Assembly (NCBI GenBank): GCA_963643225.1
Contig: CAVIIX010000003.1
Span: forward strand, 73,377 to 137,376
Direction: 5' to 3'
Length of the DNA stretch: 64,000 bases
Origin: UBA1258 sp963643225
GTDB lineage: Bacteria > Bacillota > Clostridia > Lachnospirales > Lachnospiraceae
In this document: positions 17,294-26,210 of the stretch, piece by piece
How the letters are laid out: every line of letters begins with the position of its first letter
How positions within the stretch are numbered: position 1 is the first letter of the stretch
Notes under the pieces: generated by a model
Seen by the model: only the letters and a program-made list of their open reading frames with translations
Database searches by the model: none
What the model was told of the DNA's origin: nothing
Position numbers and translations under genes: made by a program

Positions 17294-18707
17294 GTTCCAT
17301 ACTCCTTTTTTTGGTATACGTCATAATCGGGTACTGTAAAATAAGCCAAAACATTCCTAAAGGCAGATTCCAGTAGCCATTCATAGATAGCTCCGAAAAG
17401 CCTGCAAACACACCATAAAGCAAAGGTAAGATCATTGCCGGATTTTTATCTAAAGCTCGTACCATACTGGATATTACATATAAAATTCCCCAGGCAGTCA
17501 TTAAAAGACCACCGATTAAACCGTATTTTATCAAATAGCACAGATAAAGATTGTGAGTATACAATAAGGCATCCACCTGACCTTTAAGCTTAATCTGCCC
17601 CATCAGTTCTGCCCAATATCTTACTCTTTCTGAAGTAAGTCTGTTTATTTTATTTAAAATCGGAATGTCAAAATAGCCTTCCTTAACATATCCAAATTCT
17701 GCCACATGAGCAAGGCCGTAAGGCAAATCCAGTAAACCAACATATTTATGCTTTACTAAATACGCCAGAGTGAAAGCCGTAATCAAAAACGTAATAATTA
17801 CAATACCCAAAATTATTAAGCCTATAAAAATCCGCTTTTTAGTAACACCTTCTTCTTTTCCATGAAGAAAAATAAATGAAGTAAGAATTGCTAAAGCAAT
17901 GGCCATCACTATGGTCCTTGAATTAACCATAAGAGTTGCTAAAATTGGATATGCCCAAAATACACATAAAACAATAAGCCTTTTAATATTTCTTTCAGAC
18001 CTTAACCATCTTATAAAAAAGCCTAAGCCTATTAATACAGCAATGCCGCAGGTAGCCCCTGTTGTGGATGTATTTAAAAAAACGCCTACATACCTGCCGG
18101 AAACAAAATTGTCAGGCTCTAAAATCAGGGATCGTGTAAACATATAAGCAAAGACTAAATAATAAGCAACACCAAAGCCTTCCGTTAATTCAACCCACTT
18201 ATCGCTGTCTATGTCAGTTAAAATCAAAGCATAAATCGGAGTTAATAAAGGTATTATGTCGGCATTGGCAAAATAGCAGCCTATAGCAGTGAATAAAATA
18301 TAAAGCCAAAACAGCGGTGTCTTAATCTGATATTTTAAATGAACAGGTCTGTGTCTTAAAAGATCTAACAGCAATCCAATGGAAAATGCATAAATAACAT
18401 GATTTTGACGTACCACCACAGAGTATATTTCCCCGTAAAAATCAGCATTAATATTTTTATATTTCCAAAATATGCACAATGTAATTCCTGACAGGATAAC
18501 AAAAATCCATGCTTTTATATCTTTAAAATTAATATTTCGTAAAAATGCAATTAATAAAAGCATTGCGATAACCGCACGCCCTAAAAGAAGCTGCCTTGGT
18601 ACTTCAAATCCCACTTCCGGTACATGACACATGTACCAGCATATTATAAGGAAAAAACCTGTTTCAATTAATAATATTAAGTTTTTTCTCTGTAATAACT
18701 TCTTCAT
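17262..18707 (-). CDS. O-antigen ligase/polymerase-like membrane protein (copy 2)
   Basis: 481 residues with about 11 membrane segments. The C-terminal loop carries Y-T-H-N-L-Y-L-C-Y-L-I-K-Y-G, the same ligase signature as in the protein at 15800-17293; both also share L-T-D-I/L-D-L-x-D style helices in the middle. A fragment of a near-identical gene is found at 11508-11599, so this family has been duplicated or exchanged here. ATG start, but the nearest Shine-Dalgarno (AGGAG) is about 15 bases away, further than usual. First gene of its operon after the gap at 18708-18944. Confidence 0.75.
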   Translation of the reverse strand: MKKLLQRKNLILLIETGFFLIICWYMCHVPEVGFEVPRQLLLGRAVIAMLLLIAFLRNINFKDIKAWIFVILSGITLCIFWKYKNINADFYGEIYSVVVRQNHVIYAFSIGLLLDLLRHRPVHLKYQIKTPLFWLYILFTAIGCYFANADIIPLLTPIYALILTDIDSDKWVELTEGFGVAYYLVFAYMFTRSLILEPDNFVSGRYVGVFLNTSTTGATCGIAVLIGLGFFIRWLRSERNIKRLIVLCVFWAYPILATLMVNSRTIVMAIALAILTSFIFLHGKEEGVTKKRIFIGLIILGIVIITFLITAFTLAYLVKHKYVGLLDLPYGLAHVAEFGYVKEGYFDIPILNKINRLTSERVRYWAELMGQIKLKGQVDALLYTHNLYLCYLIKYGLIGGLLMTAWGILYVISSMVRALDKNPAMILPLLYGVFAGFSELSMNGYWNLPLGMFWLILQYPIMTYTKKRSMERENITEIKAE

Positions 18708-18944
18708 ATATTGTTTACAGTCTCCTATACGTCATTTTGCTTGCATTAAACTGAAGCCCTTATATATTTTCTGAAAGGATAAAGCATCCTTATATTTATG
18801 TTAATTCTGGTCTATATTTAATATTAAACCTAAAGTAAACTTTTCTAAAGCCAAAATATTTTTCAGTCAAGCTTTTATTCACTGTCTGTTTCATCAGGTT
18901 TAGCACATTTTGCTAAAAGTGCATGGCTGTAATAGTACCAATTA
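18708..18944. other. Intergenic gap with weak promoter candidates for the ligase-like genes
   Basis: No gene seen. On the minus strand TTGACT near 18864-18869 is followed after 17 bases by TAGAAA, and TTTACT near 18834-18839 after 17 bases by TATAGA; either could drive the 18707-to-11617 genes. A small stem (TTTAGCA/TGCTAAA, about 18899-18917) lies just after the PglC-like gene and lacks a T-run. Confidence 0.35.
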
Positions 18945-19637
18945 TCATTTATCAATCTGCCCCTTTAAAAGGCTTTTTGCTTCGCTCTGTTTTAAATCGT
19001 ATTCTTCTTTTGTCACTAAGCCCTTGGCAAGCAGATAATCACCAAGGTCTGTTGCGGTGGCACTACCCTCTTCGTTTATATCTTCGTGGCTCAAAAAGGC
19101 TTTTTTTATAGTCATTAATATAATCCTTGCATCTTCTGCAAAAGAAATGTTTTCTATGTATTTTATGTCCCAGTTTAATTTTTCTTCCCAGGCTATTGCG
19201 TTTCTTCCGTTTACCTGGGCAAGACCTGAAAGTCCCGGCATAACGGTATGTCTTAAACGCTGTTCAGCCGTCATAAACACCATGTCTCTTACTAACTGAG
19301 GCCTTGGCCCCACAAGGGACATATCGCCTTTAATTATGTTTAAAAGCTCCGGAAGCTCGTCAAGAGAAGAGGCTCTTAAAAATCTTCCGTATTTATTAAG
19401 TCTTTCTTCATCCGGCAGTAATTTTCCGTCCTTATTCTTACGATTATCCATGGAACGGAATTTTACAAGTTTAAATATCTTTTCATCCTTGCCGGGGCGT
19501 TTCTGTGTAAAGAAAGGATTTCCACCCATAAAGACTGCACCCAGGATTATAAGCACTAAAAAAATGGGCGAAAGCACTATTATGCCTACTGATGAAATTA
19601 TAAAATCAAGAATTCTTTTTAGGTATTTTTCGTACAT
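18945..19637 (-). CDS. PglC-like small polyprenyl-phosphate sugar-phosphate transferase
   Basis: 230 residues: one N-terminal re-entrant/membrane segment (about 8-36), then the bacterial sugar transferase domain with KFRSM, the Asp-Glu catalytic pair in SSLDELPELLNIIKGDMS and LVGPRP. This is the minimal monotopic form seen in PglC and EpsL/WcaJ C-terminal domains; it starts a lipid-linked glycan by moving a phospho-sugar onto undecaprenyl phosphate. The C-terminal 35 residues are charged and not part of the usual domain. It overlaps the PglE-like gene by one base (TAATG), and PglF/PglE lie just upstream, so a bacillosamine-type sugar phosphate is the likely substrate. Confidence 0.82.
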   Translation of the reverse strand: MYEKYLKRILDFIISSVGIIVLSPIFLVLIILGAVFMGGNPFFTQKRPGKDEKIFKLVKFRSMDNRKNKDGKLLPDEERLNKYGRFLRASSLDELPELLNIIKGDMSLVGPRPQLVRDMVFMTAEQRLRHTVMPGLSGLAQVNGRNAIAWEEKLNWDIKYIENISFAEDARIILMTIKKAFLSHEDINEEGSATATDLGDYLLAKGLVTKEEYDLKQSEAKSLLKGQIDK

Positions 19638-20869
19638 TATTCAAAGCATCTCTTTATGGCTTCTATTATTATATCCTGTTCTTCAGACGTCATTTTGTTG
19701 TCGCTTGGAAGGCATAAGCCTCTGTTAAAAATGTCTGCCCCTACGTCGATTGCACCGCCTTCTATGTAGGCATTCGTGCTGGCTCTTCCGTTTCCTTCTA
19801 TCGTCACAAACCCATTCCTTCTGTATATGGGCTGCATGTGCATAGGCTTCCATATAGGACGTCCTTCTGCATTTAATTTAGAAATTGCTTCTAAAATTTC
19901 TGTGGGGCAGGATTTGCCGGACTCTGAAATATATAAAGCTTCGGTTTCTGAACGTACCTGTTTGCACATAGCATCTTTATCTATTAAAAGACAGGACAAC
20001 CAGAAATTAGGTTCCGAGTTGACTCTGTCATAGGGATTCATGCTTACTGGTAAATTTTTAAAAGCTTCTTTATATCTAAAATATATAGCCTTCTTCTTTG
20101 CAATATGCTCTTCAAGATAAGGTAACTGTCCTCTCACAATCCCTGCCACCACGTTACTCATGCGGTAATTATAGCCAAGCTCTTCGTGCTGATACCAGGG
20201 CGCTGCCTCTCTTGACTGTGTAGACCATTTACGTGCCTTTTCTGCAGCCTCTTTACTGTCTGTTAAGAGCATGCCACCTGTAGAGCCTGTAATAATTTTA
20301 TTGCCGTTAAAGCTGATACAGTTATATTTACCAAAGGTGCCTGTCTGAATGCCTTTATATGTGGCGCCAAAGGATTCTGCAGCATCTTCTATTATAATTG
20401 CACCGTGTCTTTCACAGATTTTTTTGATTTCTTTTATTTTGCCGGGCACGCCGTAAAGATGTGCCACTACCACAGCCTTCACTTCAGGGTAGCTTTCAAA
20501 AGCCTTCTCTAATGCTGCAGGGTCCATGTTCCAGGTATCATATTCCGTATCTATAAATACTGGCACACCGCCTTCATATACTACCGGATTAACAGTTGCA
20601 GCAAAGGTCATGTCAGAACAGAATACCTTATCGCCCGGCTTTACTCTTGCAAGCTTAACCGCAAGATGGAGAGCTTCGGTACCTGCAGAAAGTGCAACTG
20701 CATAGCCGGCACCTGTTTTACGTGCCACCTCTTCTTCTATGGCATTAATATTTGCACCTACAGTAGACATCCAGTTAGTCTCGTAGGCTTCCTTTACATA
20801 TTCAAGCTCCTCCCCGTGCATTGTGGGAGATGATAAATATATTTTCTTTTCAAAGGGTTTAAGTTCCAT
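19637..20869 (-). CDS. PglE-like UDP-4-keto-6-deoxy-GlcNAc aminotransferase
   Basis: 410-residue DegT/DnrJ-family PLP enzyme with Lys191 in SFNGNKIITGSTGG, the motif of PglE/EpsN-like enzymes rather than PseC (SFHPVK) or FdtB (SFYPSK). It should aminate the C4 ketone made by the PglF-like enzyme at 21182-23083 to give UDP-4-amino-4,6-dideoxy-GlcNAc. The family also includes a loop of about 30 residues near 320 (SGKSCPTEILEA) seen here. ATG start with GAGG upstream. It is followed by the PglC-like transferase; the PglD acetyltransferase that would finish UDP-diNAcBac is not in the window. Confidence 0.78.
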   Translation of the reverse strand: MELKPFEKKIYLSSPTMHGEELEYVKEAYETNWMSTVGANINAIEEEVARKTGAGYAVALSAGTEALHLAVKLARVKPGDKVFCSDMTFAATVNPVVYEGGVPVFIDTEYDTWNMDPAALEKAFESYPEVKAVVVAHLYGVPGKIKEIKKICERHGAIIIEDAAESFGATYKGIQTGTFGKYNCISFNGNKIITGSTGGMLLTDSKEAAEKARKWSTQSREAAPWYQHEELGYNYRMSNVVAGIVRGQLPYLEEHIAKKKAIYFRYKEAFKNLPVSMNPYDRVNSEPNFWLSCLLIDKDAMCKQVRSETEALYISESGKSCPTEILEAISKLNAEGRPIWKPMHMQPIYRRNGFVTIEGNGRASTNAYIEGGAIDVGADIFNRGLCLPSDNKMTSEEQDIIIEAIKRCFE

Positions 20870-20889
20870 TAATCAGATCCTCTAAAGTG

Positions 20890-21192
20890 TTAAGAAATCT
20901 TTTCTGCAACGAGCCATGCAAATTCCATATTTGTATTGAAGGTAGGATGCAGGCCGTCTCTTAATTTATAATATGAATTATCTTTATTTATATCAGCCGC
21001 CATGTAATTTTTAAAATTCCACTCATCTTCATAAGCTGTGGCATAATATTCAACGGTTTCCCTAAGCCGTTCTTTTTTATTTAACCGGTTTGTCCTTACT
21101 GCCATAAACACCATAAAACCGCAGAAGCATATGGCAATTCCGAGCACTGCCCACGCTGCGATTGTAGAGTTTATTTTCTTTTTAGTTTTCAT
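20890..21192 (-). CDS. Short membrane protein, apparently an internally deleted SGNH hydrolase
   Basis: 100 residues. Residues 10-31 form a membrane anchor, then comes a short charged linker, then D-G-L-H-P-T (79-84) followed by N-x-x-F-A-W-L-V-A, which is exactly the C-terminal block V of SGNH hydrolases. Blocks I to III with the nucleophilic Ser are absent, so the protein cannot be an active hydrolase by itself. It may come from an in-frame deletion of about 150 codons. The reading frame is intact and the start overlaps the stop of the PglF-like gene by 11 bp, so it is probably still translated. A real short protein of unknown role is the alternative. Confidence 0.55.
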   Translation of the reverse strand: MKTKKKINSTIAAWAVLGIAICFCGFMVFMAVRTNRLNKKERLRETVEYYATAYEDEWNFKNYMAADINKDNSYYKLRDGLHPTFNTNMEFAWLVAEKIS

Positions 21193-23083
21193 GCTCTTCC
21201 TGATATTTATATGTGGGTACTATTTTACTTACAGCTTCTTTTACCTTTAAAGGCTCATGTAAGCACACATCCATTAATCCGTCTAAGGAAGCTTCGAATT
21301 CATCCCTGTCAAAATCGATAGGGCGGCCGATATGAATTAATTCGTTCTCCGTATTTTTAAGACCTTCCTCGCTCATAAGAAGCTCTTCATACATTTTCTC
21401 ACCTGGGCGTAAGCCTGTAAAGACAATTTCTATATCATCCCCTACTCGGAAGCCTGAAAGCTTAATGAGGTTTTCAGCAAGATCTAAAATTTTAACGGGC
21501 TCACCCATATCGAGTACAAAGATCTCGCCGCCCTTAGCATAGGCGCCTGCCTGTAATATAAGTGAAACCGCTTCAGGAATAGTCATAAAATACCTGATAA
21601 TGTTAGGGTCTGTAACGGTAACCGGGCCTCCTGCCATGATCTGCTTTTTAAACAGCGGTATAACAGAGCCGTTTGAACCAAGCACGTTACCAAAGCGAAC
21701 TGCCACAAAATCAGTCTTTGAGCGCTCGTTCATCAGCTGAACCACCATTTCGCACATTCTCTTGCTGGCACCCATGATGTTTGTTGGGTTAACAGCCTTG
21801 TCGGTAGACACCAGCACGAATTTTTCAGCGCCGTATTTGTCTGCCATTTTGGCAGTTTTATAGGTACCAAATACGTTGTTTTTAATAGCTTCAGTAGGGC
21901 TGTCTTCCATTAAGGGCACATGCTTATGGGCTGCCGCATGGTACACTATCTGAGGCTTAAATTCATTAAAAATCTGCTCTAATTTTATTTCATCTCTTAC
22001 TGATGCAATTATTACCTTTAAATCTAAGTCAGGAAGCTTTCGCTTTAATTCCTGCTGTATGTCATAGGCATTGTTTTCATATATGTCTACAATAATAAGC
22101 TGCTTTGGCTCGTGGGTTGAAAGCTGTCTGCACAATTCGCTGCCTATAGAACCACCACCGCCTGTCACCATTACGGTTTTGTTTTTAATGTAGCCTATGA
22201 TTTCATCAACGTTTATATTAACGGGTTCACGACCTAATAAATCCTCGATTTCAATATCTCTCAACTGGGAAATGCTTACATCACCGTTTATAAGCTGATA
22301 GATGCCAGGTACGATTTTAACCCTGCATTCCGTTTCCTTACATATTTCTGAGATTTCTTTTATTGTCCTTTTGGAAGCACTTGGAATCGCAATAATGATT
22401 TCATCAATTTCAAATTCCTTAACCGCTTCAGGGATTGCTTCTCTTCCACCAACAATTGGCACACCCCTAAGCATTTTGCCATGGCACCCTGCGTTATCGT
22501 CAATAATGCACTTTACCTGCATCGTGACGTATTTACTTACTTCGATTTCCTTTAAAATGCTGTTACCGGCAGCGCCTGCGCCTATTACCATTATGTTAAG
22601 GCGCCTTTCATTGCCACGCTTTAAATTCCAACCGGCTCTTATTATTCTTAAGAACCTGTAAAAGAACCTTGTGCACACGGTCAGGGCACATAAAATAAAG
22701 GTATAGAATAGGTAATAGCTTCTGGGTACACTGAGGTTTAAAGTTGAAAATACAAAAATTCTCAATACGCCGTCACAGCCACAGGCCAATACTATTTTAA
22801 TAAGCTCATTGGCACTTGCATACCGCCACACGCTTTGGTAAAGGCTGAATATAATAAAAAACAAAAGCATTGACGCAATGTCATAAGGAATCATCCTAAG
22901 GGCATTGCCATAAAAGCTTTTATCCATTAAGGCAAAGGAAAAATCATATCTTATCCAAAGGGCTCCGATTGCCGCAAAGAGCACGGAAACAAAGTCCCCC
23001 ACAACAATGCAGGCAACCCTTGCTACTCTTTTACTATCCTTTAAAAAATATGCAATCTGACTTAATCTGTTCCGTTTTCCCAT
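21182..23083 (-). CDS. PglF/WbpM/CapD-type membrane UDP-GlcNAc 4,6-dehydratase
   Basis: 633 residues. Four membrane helices (about 22-45, 68-84, 97-115, 122-140), a CoA-binding-like Rossmann region with VIGAGAAG at 166-173, then the catalytic SDR domain with TGGGGSIGSE at 307-316 and STDKAVNPTNIMGASKR, where Met437 replaces the usual catalytic Tyr before Lys441. That substitution is characteristic of PglF/WbpM/CapD enzymes, which keep the D-gluco configuration. It starts the route to UDP-4-amino-4,6-dideoxy-GlcNAc with the PglE-like enzyme. It is clearly distinct from the soluble PseB at 10408-11415. Weak Shine-Dalgarno before the ATG. Confidence 0.85.
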   Translation of the reverse strand: MGKRNRLSQIAYFLKDSKRVARVACIVVGDFVSVLFAAIGALWIRYDFSFALMDKSFYGNALRMIPYDIASMLLFFIIFSLYQSVWRYASANELIKIVLACGCDGVLRIFVFSTLNLSVPRSYYLFYTFILCALTVCTRFFYRFLRIIRAGWNLKRGNERRLNIMVIGAGAAGNSILKEIEVSKYVTMQVKCIIDDNAGCHGKMLRGVPIVGGREAIPEAVKEFEIDEIIIAIPSASKRTIKEISEICKETECRVKIVPGIYQLINGDVSISQLRDIEIEDLLGREPVNINVDEIIGYIKNKTVMVTGGGGSIGSELCRQLSTHEPKQLIIVDIYENNAYDIQQELKRKLPDLDLKVIIASVRDEIKLEQIFNEFKPQIVYHAAAHKHVPLMEDSPTEAIKNNVFGTYKTAKMADKYGAEKFVLVSTDKAVNPTNIMGASKRMCEMVVQLMNERSKTDFVAVRFGNVLGSNGSVIPLFKKQIMAGGPVTVTDPNIIRYFMTIPEAVSLILQAGAYAKGGEIFVLDMGEPVKILDLAENLIKLSGFRVGDDIEIVFTGLRPGEKMYEELLMSEEGLKNTENELIHIGRPIDFDRDEFEASLDGLMDVCLHEPLKVKEAVSKIVPTYKYQEEHEN

Positions 23084-23093
23084 TTACTTAAAT

Positions 23094-24209
23094 TTAAGCC
23101 TTTGATAAAGGTCCTTCCTTATACATATTTATGCTTCGGTTTTTGTTTTTTATAAATTCATATAATCTCTTGGCCGCCACCTTAGGGCTCCAGAGATTTT
23201 TAATGGTATTATAAGCGTCAGTGCCGATTTCAAGGCGTCTTTCAGGATTTTTATACAAATCCTCAATAATTTTAAATATCGCCTTAGTGTCTGTTGCTTT
23301 ATACATAAAGCCGTTTTCCCTGTCTTTAATTAAATAAGGTGCAGCGCCGATTTCCTTTGACGCAATCACTACACACCCTGAATTCATGGCTTCGTTTACT
23401 ACGGCTCCCCAGCCTTCCTTTTTATCGGAGGTTACTAAAAACACATCCGCCCTTGTCATTTCCTCCCTCACCTGTGCAGGAGTCCTTGAGCCTGTAAATT
23501 CTATGTAGTCTTCTAAGCCTTTGGCACTTGCTTTAATATCCTCAAAAAGCTCTCCGTCACCTATAACCTTAATGCGGGCATTAAGGCCTGCGTCCTTGAT
23601 TGATTTTGTAAGCTCCACTAACACCTCCGGATGCTTCCAGTCTATAAATCTTGCAGCCCAAAGGATGTTAAGTGTTTTGTTATCACGCCTCTTTTCATGC
23701 AAATCGCTGTATTCAATAAATTCAGGGAAATATCCGTATTTAAGCTTTTTTAAAGGGTAAGCATGAATAATATCAAAATCACCCTTTACATAGGCTCCCG
23801 CACAGAGAAGATATATGTTATTTTTATTAAATCTTACATGGTCCTTGTATTTTTTCTTTAATCCCCTTGGAGATATAAACTTCCAACGCCCCTCTTTGTA
23901 TAATCGTTCCGAATATCTGATAGTAAATTTGTTTTGTTCAAGTCTTGGTATAATCAGCTCTTCATCTTCACAGCCGCCGAAAATAACGCAGTCACTTTCC
24001 ATAATGAGTTTTTCACAGGCTTCTTTTTCTTCATAATAAAGCATAACGTAGGGCTTATTAAGGGAATTTACGTCCCACCCCATCTTTATTCTCTCTTCTT
24101 CCATTGGTTCAGTCTGAATAAAGGTGTAGGCACCGCCTGTTAGCCTGTATAATTCATCGGAAACAGGTATCTGATGATGATTAATGTAATTCGAAACAAA
24201 GGTTATCAT
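23094..24209 (-). CDS. GT4-family glycosyltransferase
   Basis: 371 residues with a C-terminal GT-B nucleotide-sugar domain: L-W-A-A-R-F-I-D-W-K-H-P-E near the domain start, V-I-G-D-G, then E-G-W-G-A-V-V-N-E-A-M-x-S-G with the E-x7-E motif that contacts the sugar and ribose of the donor. The N-terminal acceptor domain is less conserved. A cytoplasmic enzyme that extends a lipid-linked glycan; donor and linkage cannot be read from sequence. It lies 10 bases after the PglF-type dehydratase's upstream side, in the operon that starts near 29641. Confidence 0.8.
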   Translation of the reverse strand: MITFVSNYINHHQIPVSDELYRLTGGAYTFIQTEPMEEERIKMGWDVNSLNKPYVMLYYEEKEACEKLIMESDCVIFGGCEDEELIIPRLEQNKFTIRYSERLYKEGRWKFISPRGLKKKYKDHVRFNKNNIYLLCAGAYVKGDFDIIHAYPLKKLKYGYFPEFIEYSDLHEKRRDNKTLNILWAARFIDWKHPEVLVELTKSIKDAGLNARIKVIGDGELFEDIKASAKGLEDYIEFTGSRTPAQVREEMTRADVFLVTSDKKEGWGAVVNEAMNSGCVVIASKEIGAAPYLIKDRENGFMYKATDTKAIFKIIEDLYKNPERRLEIGTDAYNTIKNLWSPKVAAKRLYEFIKNKNRSINMYKEGPLSKA

Positions 24210-24218
24210 ATACTGTTT

Positions 24219-26210
24219 TTATTCCTTGTAAAAGTCTGCATCAGAATCACCCTTTAAATAATTATATTGAAGGTATTCATATTCCGTCAAAAGCTCTGAA
24301 TAAGTGCTCTCCTTATAATCATAAAAATGGTTGCCGTCCCTGTCTGCAAAGCACACTGCCGACACAACCGGAACCGATTCCCTTAAATTATCTAGGTAGG
24401 CAAAATAATCTGACATTGGAAGACCCGCCGTCTTCATAATGGTTGGTCCTAAATAGTTAATGCTCATTTCGCCCATATCAGCTTCTTCTATGTCGTAATT
24501 AGCATAGATTACAAAGGGTACCTTTGCCTGCATGTAGCGTTTTTCTTCGGCTGTATAATCATAGCCCTCCCACACCGGCACGTAATCATCTGCAAAAAGA
24601 TAGGGCTGATGATCACCAAACATCACTACAATGGTAGGCTCTGATATGTTGTCAAAATATTCAATAAAATCTGCAAAGGTGTCATCCGTCACTTTTAAAA
24701 GTCTTACGTACTCGTTGGCATAATCCACGTTTTCCGTTACGTTAAGTACTTTAATATCAGCATCCTTACCGCCCCAGTAGCCGCCATGATTCTGAGTGGT
24801 CACTGAGAAGCAGAAGAATTTTTCATCTGGATTTTTATTTTCAAATTCATTCTGAATTAATTTAAAGGTACACCAGTCTGCTGCAAATTCATCGCGAATG
24901 TATTCAACCTCCGGAAGCACCTTTGTTGAATAATTCTTTTCGCTTACAAATTTATCTATTCCCAAAAGAGGGTAAACTCTGTTTCTGTCAAAATATGTTG
25001 GGTCGTAAAGGTGCACCGCAGTTGTGGAATAGCCCTGATTTTTAATCATGGTCGCCATGCTTGGCACCTCTTTATTTAAAAGCTGCTGAAATGCCACCAT
25101 ATTTGTAGGAAGAAAAGCAAGTGAACAGCCGGTTAAGCATTCAAATTCTGAATTAGGAGTGTTACCGCCCAGAATCGAAGAAATAAGGGTACCCTTTACG
25201 CAGTTTTCACTCATTGCCTTAAATTTAGGAATTGATTCTTCGGTAGTCTCAACCGTCTCTAAATAGTCAATGTCTGTAAAGGATTCATTCATTATGACTA
25301 TTACATTTGGCTTTACATCGGATATTTCATAGGAGTCTTTAAGCCCTGTATATTTTTCGATTATTTCATCAACCCTTTCTTTTGAATAACCTTCAGGCAC
25401 ATCCAAAAGCGACATATGTGCCGTCATGACACCATTTAATAAAAGACCATTCTCCAAAGCGCACGTTATAGGCGTAAATGGGGTTGTGGTGAAGCCCTTT
25501 TTAGATAAATAATCTGTACGGATTAACAGCGTTAAAAGACTCACGCTTACAGCCAAAGAAAAAACGCCTGTTACGATTCTTTCCTTTACCCCTTTACAAT
25601 TATTGCCATAAAAGAGCCCAATTGCACCAAGCAGCATGATTTCATAAAAGGCTGTGAAAATCCTGTCGTTTAAATAATAGGGATAATTGCCCGCAACCGC
25701 AAATGCAGTCTTTGCAGATAAAATATCCGAAAATACAATTGGCGTGCCTCTAAAGGAATATGCGAAATAACCTGCAATGTAATAGGCATACACAAGACCT
25801 CCGCCTAAAAGAGCAGCGATTCCTCCGTTTGCCGCAATGCCATATACAAATAGTAAAATCAAATAAATAAATACAATGTTATAAAAGGGTGCCTCTAAAG
25901 CACACAACTCAGTTGCTGAAATCAAAGGCTGAAGCTTATAAAAAAGAAAATAAGAAGTGCCGCCTAATAAAATCAAGTCTAAAACGATGCTGAGTGCCTT
26001 TGGCGTTTTTTTTATTTTAAACAGTAAAAGCGCTGCGGAAATGCCTGTGCAAATTAACAGCAAAAGCTTATCCTTTGAAGAAACATAATATTCATATTTG
26101 TTCTTAAAAATATAGAACACAACGAATGCTGCAAAGGCTGCCAGCACTAAAGCCATAGCACTATAAACATTCTTTTTATGCCAAATAAAATAAGTCTTAA
26201 TCTTTTTCAT
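24219..26210 (-). CDS. LTA synthase/phosphoglycerol transferase-like sulfatase-fold membrane enzyme
   Basis: 663 residues. Five or six N-terminal membrane helices occupy residues 1-235, then an extracellular alkaline-phosphatase-fold domain from about 295. Metal and catalytic residues expected for LtaS are visible: Glu in MNESFTD (about residue 309), the nucleophilic Thr in GGNTPNSEFECLTG (about 351), and F-G-D-H-Q-P-Y near the end. Such enzymes move phosphoglycerol or a related phosphoalcohol from a lipid to a polymer. Here the context is a glycan locus, so it may decorate the surface polysaccharide rather than make lipoteichoic acid. The ATG at 26210 has GGAG at correct spacing; the in-frame ATG at 26222 is where that GGAG lies. 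Confidence 0.8.
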   Translation of the reverse strand: MKKIKTYFIWHKKNVYSAMALVLAAFAAFVVFYIFKNKYEYYVSSKDKLLLLICTGISAALLLFKIKKTPKALSIVLDLILLGGTSYFLFYKLQPLISATELCALEAPFYNIVFIYLILLFVYGIAANGGIAALLGGGLVYAYYIAGYFAYSFRGTPIVFSDILSAKTAFAVAGNYPYYLNDRIFTAFYEIMLLGAIGLFYGNNCKGVKERIVTGVFSLAVSVSLLTLLIRTDYLSKKGFTTTPFTPITCALENGLLLNGVMTAHMSLLDVPEGYSKERVDEIIEKYTGLKDSYEISDVKPNVIVIMNESFTDIDYLETVETTEESIPKFKAMSENCVKGTLISSILGGNTPNSEFECLTGCSLAFLPTNMVAFQQLLNKEVPSMATMIKNQGYSTTAVHLYDPTYFDRNRVYPLLGIDKFVSEKNYSTKVLPEVEYIRDEFAADWCTFKLIQNEFENKNPDEKFFCFSVTTQNHGGYWGGKDADIKVLNVTENVDYANEYVRLLKVTDDTFADFIEYFDNISEPTIVVMFGDHQPYLFADDYVPVWEGYDYTAEEKRYMQAKVPFVIYANYDIEEADMGEMSINYLGPTIMKTAGLPMSDYFAYLDNLRESVPVVSAVCFADRDGNHFYDYKESTYSELLTEYEYLQYNYLKGDSDADFYKE

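Noticed and set aside
22302..22661. 119-codon plus-strand ORF opposite the PglF-like gene
   Set aside because: Antisense shadow of a strongly conserved dehydratase; composition is low-complexity and no promoter or ribosome site is seen.
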